NCBI GenBank assembly: GCA_030268105.1
Contig: BSDZ01000014.1
Span: 3,663,501 to 3,727,500 of the forward strand
Length of the DNA: 64,000 bases
Reading direction: 5' to 3'
DNA from: Volvox africanus
Lineage: Eukaryota > Chlorophyta > Chlorophyceae > Chlamydomonadales > Volvocaceae
Below the pieces are notes generated by a model. The model was not told the origin of the DNA. It saw only the letters and a program-made list of their open reading frames with translations, and ran no database searches. Positions 12,221-25,684 of the stretch are shown here, one piece after another. The translations under genes and the position numbers were made by a program. Position 1 is the first letter of the stretch, and each line of letters starts with the position of its first letter.

Positions 12221-15200
12221 TCATCCCCGGCCGCCCCTGCCCTGTCCCCTCCCTCGGCCTCGGCCCATGGATCCTCTTCCACGTCCAGCTCCACGCCCAC
12301 CGCCATCACTCCCGAACCCCACCCCACCACTGCCCCGGCCGCGGCCCCCTCCTCGGCCGCGGCCTACACCGCCCCGGCCACCAAAGCCCCAGCCATCGCC
12401 GCCACGACACCACCCATTAGCTCCGTCGTTACCACCGCTGGCACCCGCGCCCTTTATTGTCGACTTCTTCTTCTCAACGCTAGCCCCATCCAGCTTCGGC
12501 CCCCTAACCGCCGCTGCCGCCGACGCCTTGCGTGCAGCGACTGCCGGTCTCTTCGCTGAACGCAGCCGATTCACTGGGGCTTGGCCAAGAGCGGCGGTTC
12601 TGGTACCCATGCTGCCGCTGCCACCTCCTAAGCCAACAGGCTTAGGACCCCGCACAGCCTTTACCTTGCCCTTAGTCTTTAAGCCCTGCCAGCTGGTAGG
12701 GTCGGAGGCCACTGCGCTGCTGCGGCCCCGACCGTGACCACCGCCTTTGCCGCCGCCGCTGCTGCGACCACCACCGCCGGCTGCTGTCCCGGTTGCTGGC
12801 GCCTGACGGCTAGCTCTAGTAACCCGTAAGGGCCGTTTCCGCAGAACCTGACCATCCAGTGACAGGGCAGCCCGGGCGGCTGCTTTGGTCTTGAAAAGGA
12901 TGAAAGCAAATCCCTGTGCATCACAAAAAAGGCAGGAAGCATTGAGCTGCTTGAAAATCACTTATTCAGAAAGTCTTTCGACGAACAATCCAGGAGGCGT
13001 AAGGATTGGCACTGTCGGGCAACAACTCGCAGGCCCTCCCACGCTCGGGTAACCCCTAGGCTGGTCCCCTTGTCAATTAACCTCAGCTGCTTCGTAGAGC
13101 AAACAGAAAACTACTGCAATCACAAATGTTTTGTTTAACACTACCCGCCTACCCGCCCATATACCCAGTCGAAGCCACACTCACCTTGCCCACGTTGTTT
13201 ACCCTGTCGCGCACCACTCGCACTGCCTCTACTGCATTTGCCAGCTCAGGTTGTGTCGCCGCCTGGCCCAACACTAGCCCAATAAGTTCCTCGTCTGTCG
13301 TCTGAAAGTGCAAATTGCCAACAAACACGCTGCGGGACGGATCGTACACGCCCACGCTACCGCTGGCAGTTGCGGCGGCGGCTGCAGCTGCTGCGGCAGC
13401 GGCCTTAGCCTTGGCCTTCCCGCTGCCGTGCACTGCAGCCGCCGCTACAGCTGCGGCAGCTGCTGCGCTCTGTGGCACAGCAAAGTCCACCCGGATGTGG
13501 TGTCCCTCAACTTCTTGCATATTGGCTCCCAGAGCGGCACGCGCTGATTCGGGTTGTTCAAATACGATATAGGCAGTACAGGGGCCCCGCTCCACGTCGA
13601 TCTTGCCCGACAAAATGGCCGCACGCCGCGGCATTTTCGCGTCCATCTACGGGTTCCGGAAGGGGACCCATAAGGCACATTCGCATGTGCATATAGGGAC
13701 ACAGGCAGGGGTTCGCCAACAAGGGTTAAATGCTGAGGTGGAATGAGGGGGGAGGGTCTTTGGGGTATTAAGGTTCCTAGGGTTTAGGATTTTAGGGTTT
13801 CAGTTCCCTAAAAACCCCAGCCACAATAAACTGCAACTGATCTGTTGAATGTCAAACACTATATGTGGTGCAAACAGGCAATCATGTGGCTGCATTGCCC
13901 GAGCGCACTCTCGCGGTCCGAAATGCAGTCTGGAGAACTCGGACGAGGTAGGAGAGGGTGTCGGTGACCCCGCTGGCCGCCTGCCTTGCGTCGTACATAC
14001 TGCGGCCCCTAATCCGACCTAAATGGCCATCAGGGTCTCATCTCGTCTTCGCAATCCCATTTCGATGACGTCAACCCTTACACAAGCTGTACAGAATATA
14101 AGACTCATTGCAGCTACATAAATACAAATAATAAACAAATGTATACATATAATACATACATAGAAATACAGATATACAGACAGGCAAACAGATAAGAGAG
14201 ATGCACCTTGACGGGCACGGCTCGGATGCGTGCGGACTCCACTGCTCCGAAACCAGAAAAAAGTCGCTTAAGCAATTTGGGCGCACTGGCGAATGATGAC
14301 GGCAGGTTGCCCACAAAAATGGTGCGCGCAAGCCGCGCTGCCTCCTCATCCGCACTGCGACGTCGCCGCTTGGCAGACTCATCTCTCTCGGCTCTGCTGG
14401 GGTCGCCATGGCCGGCCCCCCCCTCTTCCCCTGAGATATCTGAGTCTGCATTACCCTTCTCGATGTTGTCCTCTTCGCCCTCGTCCTCTTGACCCTCATC
14501 CATGGGACTGCCATCGTCGCTGTCGTTGCTATTACCCCCATCTTCACTGTCACTGCCGCTGTCCCCATCAGTGTCAATGAAGCCATCCTCCTCCTCATAG
14601 TCTTCCTCATCTTCATCTTCTGTTGTCCGGCGTGGTTTCGAAGCCTTGAGCTTGGTAGCGCCGCTGCCACTGTCCTGCCATCGTTGCGGCCCACAGTCAG
14701 TCGCGGCAGCACCGCCGGCGGTGGCAACAACGCTTTTGCGACCTTTTTTGACAGCCTTGCAATCTGCCTCCACAGCCACCGGTTCCCTCGGCAGCTTGCA
14801 CTTCGATCCGTCGAGGGACTGCTGCGGTGCGTGGCTCGCTTCGGCGGCTGCAGCTGCTGCGTTGGCGGATGCTTTAGCGGCTTCTGCAGCCTCCTTTGCG
14901 TCCGATGCTGCTGAGGTACTTCCCTTGGGTTTCTTCCTGGAACGGTGGTCCTCCACCGGCGCATTGCCCGAGAGTTCCACATCTGCAGACAGACCTGACG
15001 CCACACGCTTTTTGTCTTTTTTCTTTCCGGTCTTTGCGATAGCTGAACCTCCACCATTGCCTTCATCAGTGTCGTCAGCGTCGCAACCGCCACCCTCTTC
15101 ATCAACCCGCCGAGAGCCCCGTTTGCTCTCCTTCAAGCGGCATTTGTCCTCAGCCGCTCCTGCATTTTTGGAAATACTACCACGGCGGTTGGCTTCCGGT

Positions 15201-15424
15201 GTGTCCACCGTGCGTTCTGCGGAACCGGCGGCTGTGGTCGGATTACCCTTATGTTTCCTCCGCTTTTTTGATGGATTTTCAGTTTCTGAATATAACTCCT
15301 GATTGATTTCGGCTCCTACAATGTGCAACAAATGTTGTTCTGGTGCCTTGAACTTGTTTGAATTACTAAAAAGATCGGTCGTGCCCCCACTTCCACCAAA
15401 AAGGTTTCCAAATAAAGAAGTCAT
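12221..15424 (-). CDS. RBM34/Nop12-like nucleolar RNA-binding protein, two RRMs and Gly/Arg-rich tail
   Basis: Three exons on the minus strand: 15424-14207, 13646-13185, 12913-12221, giving 790 aa, all phase 0. The N-terminal 380 residues are Lys/Arg- and Asp/Glu-rich low complexity. RRM1 begins ARTIFVGNLPSSF, is split by intron 14206-13647, and ends with TAYIVFEQPESARAAL (RNP1-like). A poly-Ala linker follows. RRM2 has SVFVGNLHFQTTDEEL, then VRDRVNNVGK joined to GFAFILFKTKAAARAAL across the second intron. The C-terminus has long GRG/RGG runs. The split RRM1, RRM2 spacing and basic ends match human RBM34 and yeast Nop12, 60S-assembly factors in the nucleolus. The extended RGG tail is not usual for Nop12 and probably adds RNA binding. 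The first intron contains a telomere-like tract. Confidence 0.9.
13776..13800. repeat. Telomere-like TTTTAGGG/TTTAGGG tract in an intron
   Basis: Degenerate units around TTTTAGGG inside intron 13647-14206 of the RNA-binding gene. Confidence 0.7.
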
Positions 15425-16857
15425 TACTGGATATTATTTGAAAGTTAAATGGCCACCTTCAAGTAGGTACCAGATTTAGCATGCTGCCTTATGCACGCTG
15501 CCTTTGTAGGCAAGTAATGATCGTTAGAGCAATAACAGGATAACGATAAGTGAACTCCTCTAGTCATATATCTCGGCAGTAACAGTTCCGGCTTCCGGGT
15601 ACATTAGTAAACTGTTTATCAGTTGTAATACGGCTGCCGCTGCAAAATGTTCCCCGATTCCTGCCGAATTCTCCAATACCCCAAACTCTATTACCCCAAA
15701 ATTCATTTCAAGGTAGAAGTTCTTATTAAACATGATAAGAAAATGGTGAAAGCCTGTCGTTGCAGCAAATTTTGCATGACATGCACGGCTTAGGACAGCT
15801 GGAGCTGACCATTCCTAACGGGAAATCGGAATTCATCACATTATTTGAGTAGGACAAACATGGACATTTCAACGACATGGACACCTGGAGTCGGGGACGA
15901 AGCGACATGCGGAAGGGAACCATGGTTTGATGGAAGCCAGCATGGGCTACGGATTGGGAGGAGCAATATATTTCGGGCCATAATTATGATGGCAAGCTCC
16001 TGCAGTTTACGGGGATGGTACACTAGGGAAGCGACCACACTGACACTGATGAGTACCACCACTGATGAGTACGGACAGGTACACGCCATGTACGCACTAG
16101 GCACGCACTTACATGCATCAAAGGAAATGACGCCGCCGCATTCCCATGACACCACCTCACTCACCACTAGACTTATTGTGTTGTACGAACGGATATGCTG
16201 GTCCGTCGACATGGGTCCCGCTAATCACTTCAGTCTGTTTTCCTGAATGTACATGGCAGCCAGGAGTCCGTACTGCGCTCCAAACTTATAATGATTCACG
16301 GTGGGGGGTGTGATTCCGGGGCGCCGTGATGCCGCACTGCTGTGCAGGACGGCACAGCAGTCCACACCCCCAGTGTCGTGGACGCAGCGATGCCGTTCGC
16401 TGCACATGACAGCACTTTTCGGGTCCGCATGCCCTGCACTTCCACATATCCTCGCTGTCTGATAAAGAGCTCCTCGATCCAGACCTTAACCTCACCAACT
16501 TGAGATGCCACACACTACCCGATGTGGCACCACCAGGCACGTTGCCTACCTCATCGCACCCAATGTCGGGGTGCTCTTGTTTGTGACTTTCCATGTTTCC
16601 CGATGTGCATCACCTTTATGGGCGAGGGAGCATCAACGGGACCAGACGTACGTGGGCATCCAAACTACATTCATCCGGTTGCTCCGGAGGCTGACTTAAT
16701 GAGCGACGGAGGCACGGAGGGAGGGGATGCGGCTATTTCAACAAGTCGGCCTTAATTTTGCTCGTACAATGGAGACCGCATCTACACGAGCACAGACAGA
16801 CACACACGCACGCACACACACATATGTATATACAAGTACGCGTGTGCGCGCACCTAC

Positions 16858-17091
<234 letters not shown>

Positions 17092-17589
17092 TCATCATTC
17101 CAAACACACCACACACACGGCATCTGCAATCAGCATTTGGCTTGCCAGGTTTCCCGATCCAGGCACCAGCAAACTCCCACATTCAACATATTTGTTGAAT
17201 CCCGTCCATGCGAGTATATTGAGCAGCATAGCCTTGCTACCTCCAAATGAATCCACCACCCAATCGTATCATAATTTCTTCCCCGCCTCTAACAGTGTAC
17301 GCAGCTATATTTCCGTGTCCGTACATGAAAAGACGAATGCAAAGCCTCCCCCTGACCACGTCGTGGCGCAATACCATAAACTGGTGCTGACTAGACCTGA
17401 CTCGCAAGCACAAGCAACCCACCGCCATTTCGCGCTCGTCATCCTTGCCGTGTGCCTACCCACCGACACACCTCTGCTGCCTGAATGAATGGCTGGATAT
17501 GAAGAAACACCGAACTTCTAAACGGAATCGGAGAAAGAAAGATCATTTATTACCGCTACGAGCATCGTCGTCATCATGAGTCATCATGA

Positions 17590-17692
17590 GTTATGGCTAT
17601 CATTATCACCATCATCATCACCGTCGTCGTCGTCGTCATCATCGCCGTCGTCGTCATCATCACCGTCGTGGTGGTCGTCGTCAATGCAATAC
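17590..17692. repeat. ATC/GTC trinucleotide tract
   Basis: Interrupted runs of TCA and CGT triplets, just downstream of the sulfotransferase coding end. Confidence 0.85.
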
Positions 17693-17990
17693 ACACACGA
17701 TTTCCAATGTCGGGAACTGACACCCGGCGTCCCCGAGCTGTCCTGAAGCCTTCGACCTTCATTCCCCTTTTTGCACGATGGCCTGCCTTTGAACCTCTCC
17801 TCCAACCCCCGACTGCTATCTAGCACCTAGACCCGGGTCCCTTAAACCGGGTCTCCGGTGCTTCCGTAAACGCAAGGATCCACACAGGCGGCTAAGAACC
17901 GTGAGGTTCCCCCTTTTCCCCACTCGGCCCTCCCTTTCGGCCCCCCCTTCCCCACTCGCCCTCCCTTCCGAAGAGCAGCAATAGAGAAAA

Positions 17991-20900
17991 TCACAGACGC
18001 CCCCCTTCCTCCTCCCCCTCCACAGAACCTGAGCCGCCAGTGGCAGTAGCTCCATTATCGCCAGTAGCTCCACCGTCCGCAGTTGTAGCAGCCGCATCAG
18101 CCGCTACGAGGCGCCGCCGGTGCCGCCGCAGTTGAAAGGGATCTCTGTCCTGGCTCCTCGGCTTGTACAAATCATGTCTGGAGCTGCTGTCCGTCGTTGA
18201 CCAGGAGGGCATGCGGACAAAGGAGATCTTCCTCCGAGTGCTCTCGCCGAGGAACTTGAGGAGCTGCCGAGCCAGGGTGACGTTCTTCTGCGCTCCGAAA
18301 CCGTTCCGAAGGGCAAAGAGAAAAACACTTGTTGTGGGAAGGCTCACCCTTACCTCCTTCACGGCTCTCCTCTTTCGCATCCCGTCATGCTTAGATATCA
18401 GCTTCTCCTCCTCAACCCGTCCCCCTCGTTCTATCGGGTCTCTGCTATACTTTATTTAGGTTTTAGGGTTTTAGGGTTTTGTTTTTATCGCATGGCACAT
18501 CCACTTCCTCCCCCGTCAGCCGTCAACCGTCCGCCCTTCCCTCCCCTTACCTCCGGGTTGAACATATCTTCCATTAGTACTCGGAATCCGCAGCATGGGT
18601 GCTCCTTAACGTACCTGCCGTATGAAAAACAAAGTACGAAGTACGAAGTACGGCAGCGCAAAGCGTTGACACTACCTCCTGACGGACTAATGCTCAGGCA
18701 TTCACAAATGGATTATTCAATATCCTGTAAATATTCAATAAGGCTAATAAAAAATTAAATCATAGAATGCTCAAAATGTGCTGGATTTTGAGTTAATTAA
18801 CAAAGCTATTTACTTTGCTGAAAGATATCATGGTGATCAAAAAAGGAAGTCAGTGAGCAGAGTTTGGTGGTCGAGGCCACAGAATCCCAGGGCACTCCAG
18901 ACCTGTAACGCCTTTGAAGCCAGATAAAACGTTTACCTCCAAAATATCCCCAAAAAGATATTCGTCCGGAACGTACACCATTTGTACTAAAACGTCGGAA
19001 TATGCTCTCCATTGTGTCCCCAGCACCAGCTCCCCAGCACCAAGCGGCTTGCCGACACACACCTCAGGTGACACACAAGCGGTAAGTCATACACAAATGG
19101 ACTTTGTTCGTACCTGTCGTACCACGAATGAGTCACATTGAGATCCGCCTCGAACTGCGCCGTATCATTGATGACTCCGTTGCGGGCCAGCATGTTGCCC
19201 AACTTCATGTTATCAGTGTGCGCTGCTGAAGAGCGGGAATTGAAGAGCACCTGCACTTGCAACCACAGTTGCTTTACTTCTCGGGCGTCGAAGACGTGCG
19301 CTATATCGACCCCCGCGCACAGGATTCGGTCACTAATGGATGACGGGCGCTTGAGGGGCGCCTGCGTCCCCCGGGGACCCCTCTTTCGGAACAAAGTCGC
19401 GGGAGGTATGAAGCCGTACCTTGACATCCGTACACAGCGACCGCAGGAAGCGGAGGAAGTTATCGAATTCTTTGTAGTTACAGGAGGGGGATGGGAAGGC
19501 GCGGCCACACACGAAGCGGACCTCTTTGAACCCACTCACAATACCTGAACGAGGAGGTTTGGTACGCAACAGACCCACGGGTCCGAGAAGCCCACGAGGA
19601 GGGCAGTGGGGGACAAGGTCGGATGGACAGGACAGAGCGGGAGGACGGGGGGGGGCGCAGTCCTCGAGGTTGGGCTTGGACCCCAGATGCAGCAACGGAG
19701 ACGTAAAGGGCGGGTGCGCCGTCAGTAAAGTATGTGGGATTGGAGAATTAAAAACGTGCGGGTAATTGCAGTCGACGATGCGGGGTACAGAGACAAAGAG
19801 GCCAAGAGATCTCCGTCCTGATCTGAACGTGAGGGGCCGCGAGTAGACGGGATGGAATGGGGTCGGGGGTGGGAGGCAGAACGGCCGTTGAGGGTGGGGC
19901 AGCGGACGCAGACGCGGGAGGGGAGAAGGAGGGTAGTAATGAATGAATACATTAGGAGGCCGTTTGCGAAGGAGTGCAGCAGCAGCAGGACGAGGAGGAA
20001 ACAGATGTTGGACGACGCAGCGCTCCAGAACCAACCGACCAACCGACCAACTGAACTACCAATAAAATCTCTGCTGTATCAATCTTATGAATTCTAACAC
20101 TGACGATAAAGACGATGACAAAAAACATAAATAATCGAAACATATTATCATTGATGACCAATCGCCACATCATTAGTGTGTCGGTCTTCGACGGATGGTA
20201 CTGCACTCACCTGAGCCATGGTAGCCATACGCGGCCAGATAAAAGGCCCGCGCCGCATCCGTAAGACGCGAGTGATGCATATCATTAAACCACGGCAATT
20301 TTTTCTGTACGGCGTACGCTTCGTATATTTGCTTCACGCTCTTGAAGCTCAACCATCCCGAGGGTCGGTCGCCAAAGCGCTCCGCAGCCGCCTTCGCGTA
20401 CGACTGAAACTCACCGGCGTGTTTCGCGGAACTAACCAGCATCCTGAATGCGCCCAACATTTGTCGGCGGGTGTGGGGGGAGGGGAAATGGGACGGCCGG
20501 ACGCGGCGGCTAAGGACTTAGGGTTTTAGTGTTTTAGTGTTTTAGTGTTTTATGCCTGTTTGCCAATGCCAAATGCCAGATGTAGTATGCATGATGGTCA
20601 GAAAGACACCGACGCCAGGCAGGTGTGTGTCGGGAAGTGGGGATCAGGACTTTCAGGTTCCGTTCGCCATTCACATCTGGGCAAGTGACGCCCAACAGTC
20701 AGTTGTTGAAGACATGCGGAGGATGCCCTCCCTCATCCCGCGCTCCTTTCTCCATCCCACCCGCCAGTGCACCCCGGCCCGTTCCCCAATCACAAAACCC
20801 TAAAACCCTAAAACCCGTACCTGCGCTCTTTCCGGCCCTTTCACCCACCTCCAGGCCACGTACAAGTACCAGAACGCCCCTCCCTGTTCTCCCCGAATGA

Positions 20901-22321
20901 GGTAGTTGGGAAGTTGGTTGACTGCGTCCAGAAGGGAGGTCGACCCGGAACGGCCGGTGCCTAGGATAAACACGCACTTATCCGGTATTGCGATCTGCGT
21001 GGGATGGAGCGGCGGCCGGGATGAAGCAACAGGCATCGTCGACCGGCAAGAAGGAGATGACGAAAGGGCAGGTGTATACTTAAGTAAATAGGGAAATAAG
21101 GAAACAGGCATACCATGCATTGGGGACGACAGCCGTTTGGTCCCAATTGTGCATAAGTAGTAAATTTATTAGAAAATAGACCGATTGATTTAAATTGATT
21201 TAAATTGTACAGTAAGTGGGCAGGTTAGCAGGGCGCTAACCTGGCTTGACGTGATCTGGCTTGGCTATTCGTTCGTCTTATATAGGACATGACAATGCAC
21301 ATGTACACGCTTTTGAGCAGATATATCTCATGCACAGTAAACATGAGAACGCATCGTAACAATCGTATGCGCACGTGCCTCCTGGACGATGCTGTCCGCT
21401 TCCCCCTGGGGGTGTGAATACTCCTAGAGATCGCCCATACGCGTGTGTGTTTTGATAGGAAAGGGGGGGCACGCGAGGAATGGCACATGCACCCTTGAAA
21501 GAATCACCTTGATCGCGTCAAACCCAAATAGACCGAATGTTGCATTGCACTGTACTACTCCGAGATCTGCGCCCACTGCGGCTTAACCAACTGTCAACCA
21601 CCAACTTCCTTCCAAAGTAACCACCTACGCCAGCTGGACGTACAGTTGGCACAACCGCGGCCGTACCGGTTGACTTGGAATAATGTCCAGTTCCAAGGGT
21701 GGCTTAGGCGGTGATGGTGGCGCTGACGGCACCAGCGAGGTAACCTCTGCTTCCGTCTGCTCCTGCAACAGTGTCCGGTGGTCCGCCATGGCTATGCTGC
21801 TGGCTGCATCCACATCCTCCATGCTTCCAGAAACCCATTTCAGCAAACTAGCGTCCTCACCAGGTCCCCCGACCTGAACGTGGGCAGCGGGCATCGCCGA
21901 TTGTGAGTGCAGGAGGCAGGAACGTGATATGCCTTTGGCACGCATGGCGAAGCTTATCGTTCCGACATGGTCCGACACCTTTAAGTAAGCGCGCCATGAG
22001 CCAAATATATAAAGCTTATGTACTGCACCTTCGCCGTACCTGGTCGCTCAGGGCAGCGGCTGCGGCCGTTGACCCAGATGTCAGCCGGCCAGCGGCCCTT
22101 CCTGTTCGGTCGCTATCTGTAAAAGCATCTACGCGGGATGCACATGACAGCCCAAGCAATAGTACACAGACCGCTGCGTGAATGTACGTTCTAATTCGGC
22201 AGTAACACCGAACATTAACGACCAAAGCTTTTGAGTTGATACTTCGAGCCAATAAATTTGTGAAGATTTGGTTCCTTGACACCCTCCGACGGGTCCTGGT
22301 AACGTCGGACGACGACGGCAT
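17991..22321 (-). CDS. Type II membrane (Golgi-type) PAPS sulfotransferase
   Basis: Eight exons on the minus strand, phases all consistent: 22321-22040, 21873-21667, 20994-20849, 20443-20211, 19544-19420, 19250-19114, 19006-18937, 18287-17991, giving 498 aa. The N-terminus is basic with one hydrophobic anchor near residues 46-62 (HAAVCVLLLGLSCAS), then a Pro/Ser stalk. The PAPS 5'-phosphosulfate loop is ILGTGRSGSTSLLDAVNQL. The 3'-phosphate motif is KVLFNSRSS, created by splicing of exons 5 and 6. A family-typical NVTLARQLLKFLGE lies near the end, before a Gly/Ala/Thr-rich tail. It likely sulfates a glycan or glycoprotein of the volvocine extracellular matrix, which is heavily sulfated; that role is inferred. 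The splice acceptor at 19007 is the weakest. Introns 3 and 7 contain telomere-like tracts. Confidence 0.85.
18456..18481. repeat. Telomere-like TTTTAGGG tract in sulfotransferase intron 7
   Basis: Three consecutive near-exact TTTTAGGG units on the plus strand, inside intron 18288-18936. Confidence 0.85.
20517..20552. repeat. Telomere-like tract (TTTTAGGG decaying to TTTTAGTG) in sulfotransferase intron 3
   Basis: One TTTTAGGG followed by three TTTTAGTG units, 75-110 bp upstream (in transcript terms) of exon 4. Confidence 0.8.
20794..20818. repeat. Telomere-like CCCTAAAA tract in sulfotransferase intron 3
   Basis: Three CCCTAAAA units about 30 bp after the exon 3 donor, in the opposite orientation to the tract at the other end of the same intron. 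Confidence 0.85.
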
Positions 22322-23141
22322 CGGGCGGCTACGTTAGCCTTAATATGTTATCAAGTTATATAAATATTTGTTCGGGGACATAACTCATAGATAGCAAACA
22401 TTAATCTAGTTGCATATGCCGTCGACATATTGAGACGAGACGTGTGTAAGACGCATAGGTACTGCCAAAAACTAGTATAAATGCCTGTCGTCCGTTTAAA
22501 ATCTTAAACTTATGGCCATCCTTAAGAATGTCCGTCAACGCAACGTAAACAACGACAGTCAGTCCTTCAGAAGGCGGGCGAATTGGAGGCATGTACCTGT
22601 ACGTGTTGCCAGATGTGCATTGACAAATGGTCATGGGAATTGGGTTTAAGCTTGACTCCCATCATATTCTTGTCAGGTTTACTTTCAGGTGGATGACATT
22701 ACTCTGACTCCCAAGAGGATGTTGCATCAGCCCGTTCGGTCGTACGTCAGGAAGACGTTTTGTCTTTCACCGTTGTCATGAAATTATGGGCAGAAAACAC
22801 TTCAGGATTATACGCTGAATTAAAAATCATTATCTACCCTAAAAAGAACCATGGTTTTTCAATATGACTCTCTCAGATGAAGACTTGCTTTTCCATGTGT
22901 GCGCCTGCATCTCTGGAAGAAGGGCATATATTGTTTGAAATAGGATGACAAATGTTAGTCAGACCTCTACACTTCTCGCCCCTGGCCATGCGCGGTTGCA
23001 AGTCGTTACGTAACATCGTACGTGGCATGGCAGCGCTCACTAGAAAATTGGCAGGCTATCAAGAGATTCAAGCACATCAGCTTATACACTGCATTTAGTT
23101 GTGGTCGGGTTAGATCAGACCTGAAGATCAGAACGGCTCAG

Positions 23142-23168
23142 AGCAGGGGGAACTGGGCTCCCCCTGCT
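23142..23168. repeat. G-rich/C-rich hairpin, 10-bp arms
   Basis: AGCAGGGGGA at 23142-23151 and its exact complement TCCCCCTGCT at 23159-23168 around a 7-nt loop. Confidence 0.8.
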
Positions 23169-23669
23169 GTGGGGATAAAAAGAAGGGTAATTTAATAATG
23201 GAAGGGTCCCAGGTACCGATTACCGGTTATCTGCCGGGTGGGAAGCACATCCTGCGGCACGTTTCGGCGGCACAGAACTTCGCAGGGTAGCACAGTGAGT
23301 GGCACCGGGGCAGGGGTCCCCGCCCTGCATGGACCGGGCATCATTATGCTCTAATGCACGTGCATAAGAGTGTCACACTTCATGCCAGATACTTGATCGA
23401 TTCAACGCAAGTTTGAAAGTTGGCAGGTTTGAAAGTTGGATTTTTGAAAGAAACTACACGTCCAGTCAGGTTGAGTTGTCTTCCGGAGGAGCGCACGTGT
23501 CCGTTAGGGGCTTTATGCATGCATTTAAAGGCGTACATTACGTAGACGATTTTACGCAGCAGGTTATACCTTTCGGCGGGAACCAGCAATGCACACATTT
23601 TTGGGGCAAACTCTTTAGATTTTAATTCCATGAATCACTATCCTTTATCTAATGCAATATTGAACTTTG

Positions 23670-23735
23670 AAAACCCTAAAACCCTAAAACCTTCCAAAAA
23701 ACCCTCCAAAAACCTTCCCTAAAACCTAAAACCTT
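23670..23735. repeat. Degenerate telomere-like CCCTAAAA tract before the prolyl oligopeptidase fragment
   Basis: Two exact CCCTAAAA units followed by decayed CCTTCC/AAAAA variants over about 65 bp, ending about 80-90 bp before the first recognisable oligopeptidase exon. Confidence 0.85.
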
Positions 23736-23799
23736 CCCACCTTCATCCCTAGTAACTCCTATTCGATGCTTTCCTACAACCCCCACCTCATCTCCCTCT

Positions 23800-25438
23800 T
23801 CGCGGGCCCCCCTTCTTTGGGGTCCTCAAAGGCCGATACTACTACTACCACAACAGCGGGCTACAGCAGCACTACGTGTTGTACGGCATGTCGTCTCTGG
23901 ATTCGGAGCCAGTTGTGTTTTTCGACCCCAACAAGTTGTCAGAGGACGGGACTACGGCACTCTCCGACATGAAGTGGACGGATGACGGGAGGTACGAGGG
24001 TGTGTGTGCTCGTGTGAATGTATGTGATATGGGTTCGTGCGTGTGTATCTGTGCATGTGTATTAGAGGGCGTACCGTATGCCTTACATGTCTTTGTACGG
24101 CATGCTACACACATATACGTACATGTGTGTATGTGTATTCGTTACACGCCTAACTTGGAGGCTTCCACCCCCTACCTCTCCCTCCAACCCCACCCCCACC
24201 CAACCACCTCCTTTTCTCCTGCCATGCGCAGTCTCGCCATGTACCGCCTCTCAAAGGGCGGTAGCGACTGGAGCACGATTCAGGTTCGGTATCGGTGTGT
24301 GTGTGTGTGTGTGTGTGTGTTGGGGGTGGGGATGCGGGTGGGCGTATAATGCATAGGGACACGCTCACGGGCGCGTAGACCCTTCCGTACCGAAAACTAT
24401 TAATTCAATTGGGTGGGTGACAAATAGGGACTTCATAAACGGGTGCAAAAAACACGTTAGCGAATAAATTTATGTATATCACTCCTCCCCTAATGATATC
24501 TAATATGATTTTGTTAACATACTTAAGAAAGTCTTAAGTCTCTTCCACAGTATTAAATACTCTTCATAATCGTATCGTAATATCTTTTTAATATTCTTAT
24601 CTTCAGGTATTTTTCTCTTATTTATATGATTACGTCTTTAATGCATGATCTATTTTGTTCTATTGATTACGAGGTGCACGTTCATGTGGACATACATGTG
24701 TGTTGTATATTGGGGTACATCACCCGTGGCCACTAACCTGGCAGTCCCTACCTTCCCCGGTACTTCGGGGCACCCTCATCCAGTCTCCCATGCCGACTTC
24801 TCCGAAATCAGTGCTTTTCCCAGGTTCAGCACCCACCACCAGCATCCAGCGGAATCTGCCGAATTAACGAAGGCATCAACTCCGCTCCTGATCAGCACGC
24901 AGGTCACTATAAATGGAGTCGTCACCGTCCGTCGATATGGAGGCACCCTGCCCTCATTAATTAGTCTTTCGCCCACTCCCGGCCGGGATAGATCCTGGTA
25001 CTCCAGGGGCATATATTTCGTGCCATAACAGTCGTGCCTGAACACAGGTATATGTGCATGTGTACAGTTGCGAGGCCAAACCCACCTCCTTCGCATCCCC
25101 GACTCAGACGCGCCATCCACCTCCCTGGACGATAAGCTCGAATACGTCAAGTTCAGCAGCTTGTCATGGACTCACGATAACCGGGGATTCTTCTTTAACA
25201 GGTACAATAACCACCAACGACTAACTACCAACAGCCTGCAATAACCATTTGGTCATTATCGTGGTCAGAATGGGCCGTTGACGGCTGTTTGGCCAACCAT
25301 ATTACCGTTGTTATCTAACCAATAAACGAAGTGAATTTTAGGTATCCAGACCCCGCCTCTCGGCCCGTGGACCTGGGTACGGAAACCGACACGAACACAA
25401 ACCAGCTGCTGTGCTACCACGTGCTGGGAACGCCTCAG
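23800..25438 (+). pseudogene. Prolyl oligopeptidase (S9A) fragment, propeller region only
   Basis: Four exons carry unmistakable prolyl oligopeptidase sequence: about 23800-23991 (RYYYYHNSGLQQHYVLYG, then VFFDPNKLSEDGTTALSDMK), 24232-24283 (LAMYRLSKGGSDWSTIQ), 25068-25201 (LEYVKFSSLSWTHDNRGFFF) and 25342-25438 (QLLCYHVLGTPQ). Splice sites and phases are intact. This covers roughly residues 80-250 of a 700-aa enzyme. The N-terminus is not found, and nothing after the fourth exon continues the protein: the rest of the propeller and the catalytic Ser-Asp-His domain are absent. The following 340 bp contain a telomere-like tract and then the PHYLLO copy. The reading frame is undamaged, so truncation looks recent, or the assembly is broken here. 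It cannot encode an active peptidase as it stands. Confidence 0.85.
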
Positions 25439-25684
25439 GTACGGCATGAGAATCTGTCGTACATGGGGATCTGCATCCCCTGGGGCTGATGTCATCACGT
25501 TCCATAAGCGATACTCCACTTTCCTTCCACACGTCGAATCACTGTTTCATTTTCCGAACAGGTTCCCCGCGTTACCCCTCCGCCTCAACACACACACATT
25601 CTCTCTCTTTTGTATTTCCTGGGGTTTTATGACTGATGTCCCAATTCGGCATTCGGAAGCTAAGATCCCTTTTCTGTTTTTTGT

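Larger units (their letters stand above)
22322..23799. other. Upstream region of the sulfotransferase and of the prolyl oligopeptidase fragment
   Basis: I looked here for the missing N-terminal exons of the plus-strand prolyl oligopeptidase and did not find them. It contains a perfect 10-bp-arm hairpin (23142-23168) and a degenerate telomere-like tract (23670-23735). Nothing else was recognised. Confidence 0.5.

Noticed and set aside
12204..12737. Proline-rich 177-aa frame on the plus strand
   Set aside because: Antisense of the Gly/Arg-rich tail of the RNA-binding protein, whose frame, splice sites and RRMs are clear.
14646..15302. 218-aa Ser/Ala/Pro-rich frame on the plus strand
   Set aside because: Shadow of the low-complexity N-terminus of the minus-strand RNA-binding protein.
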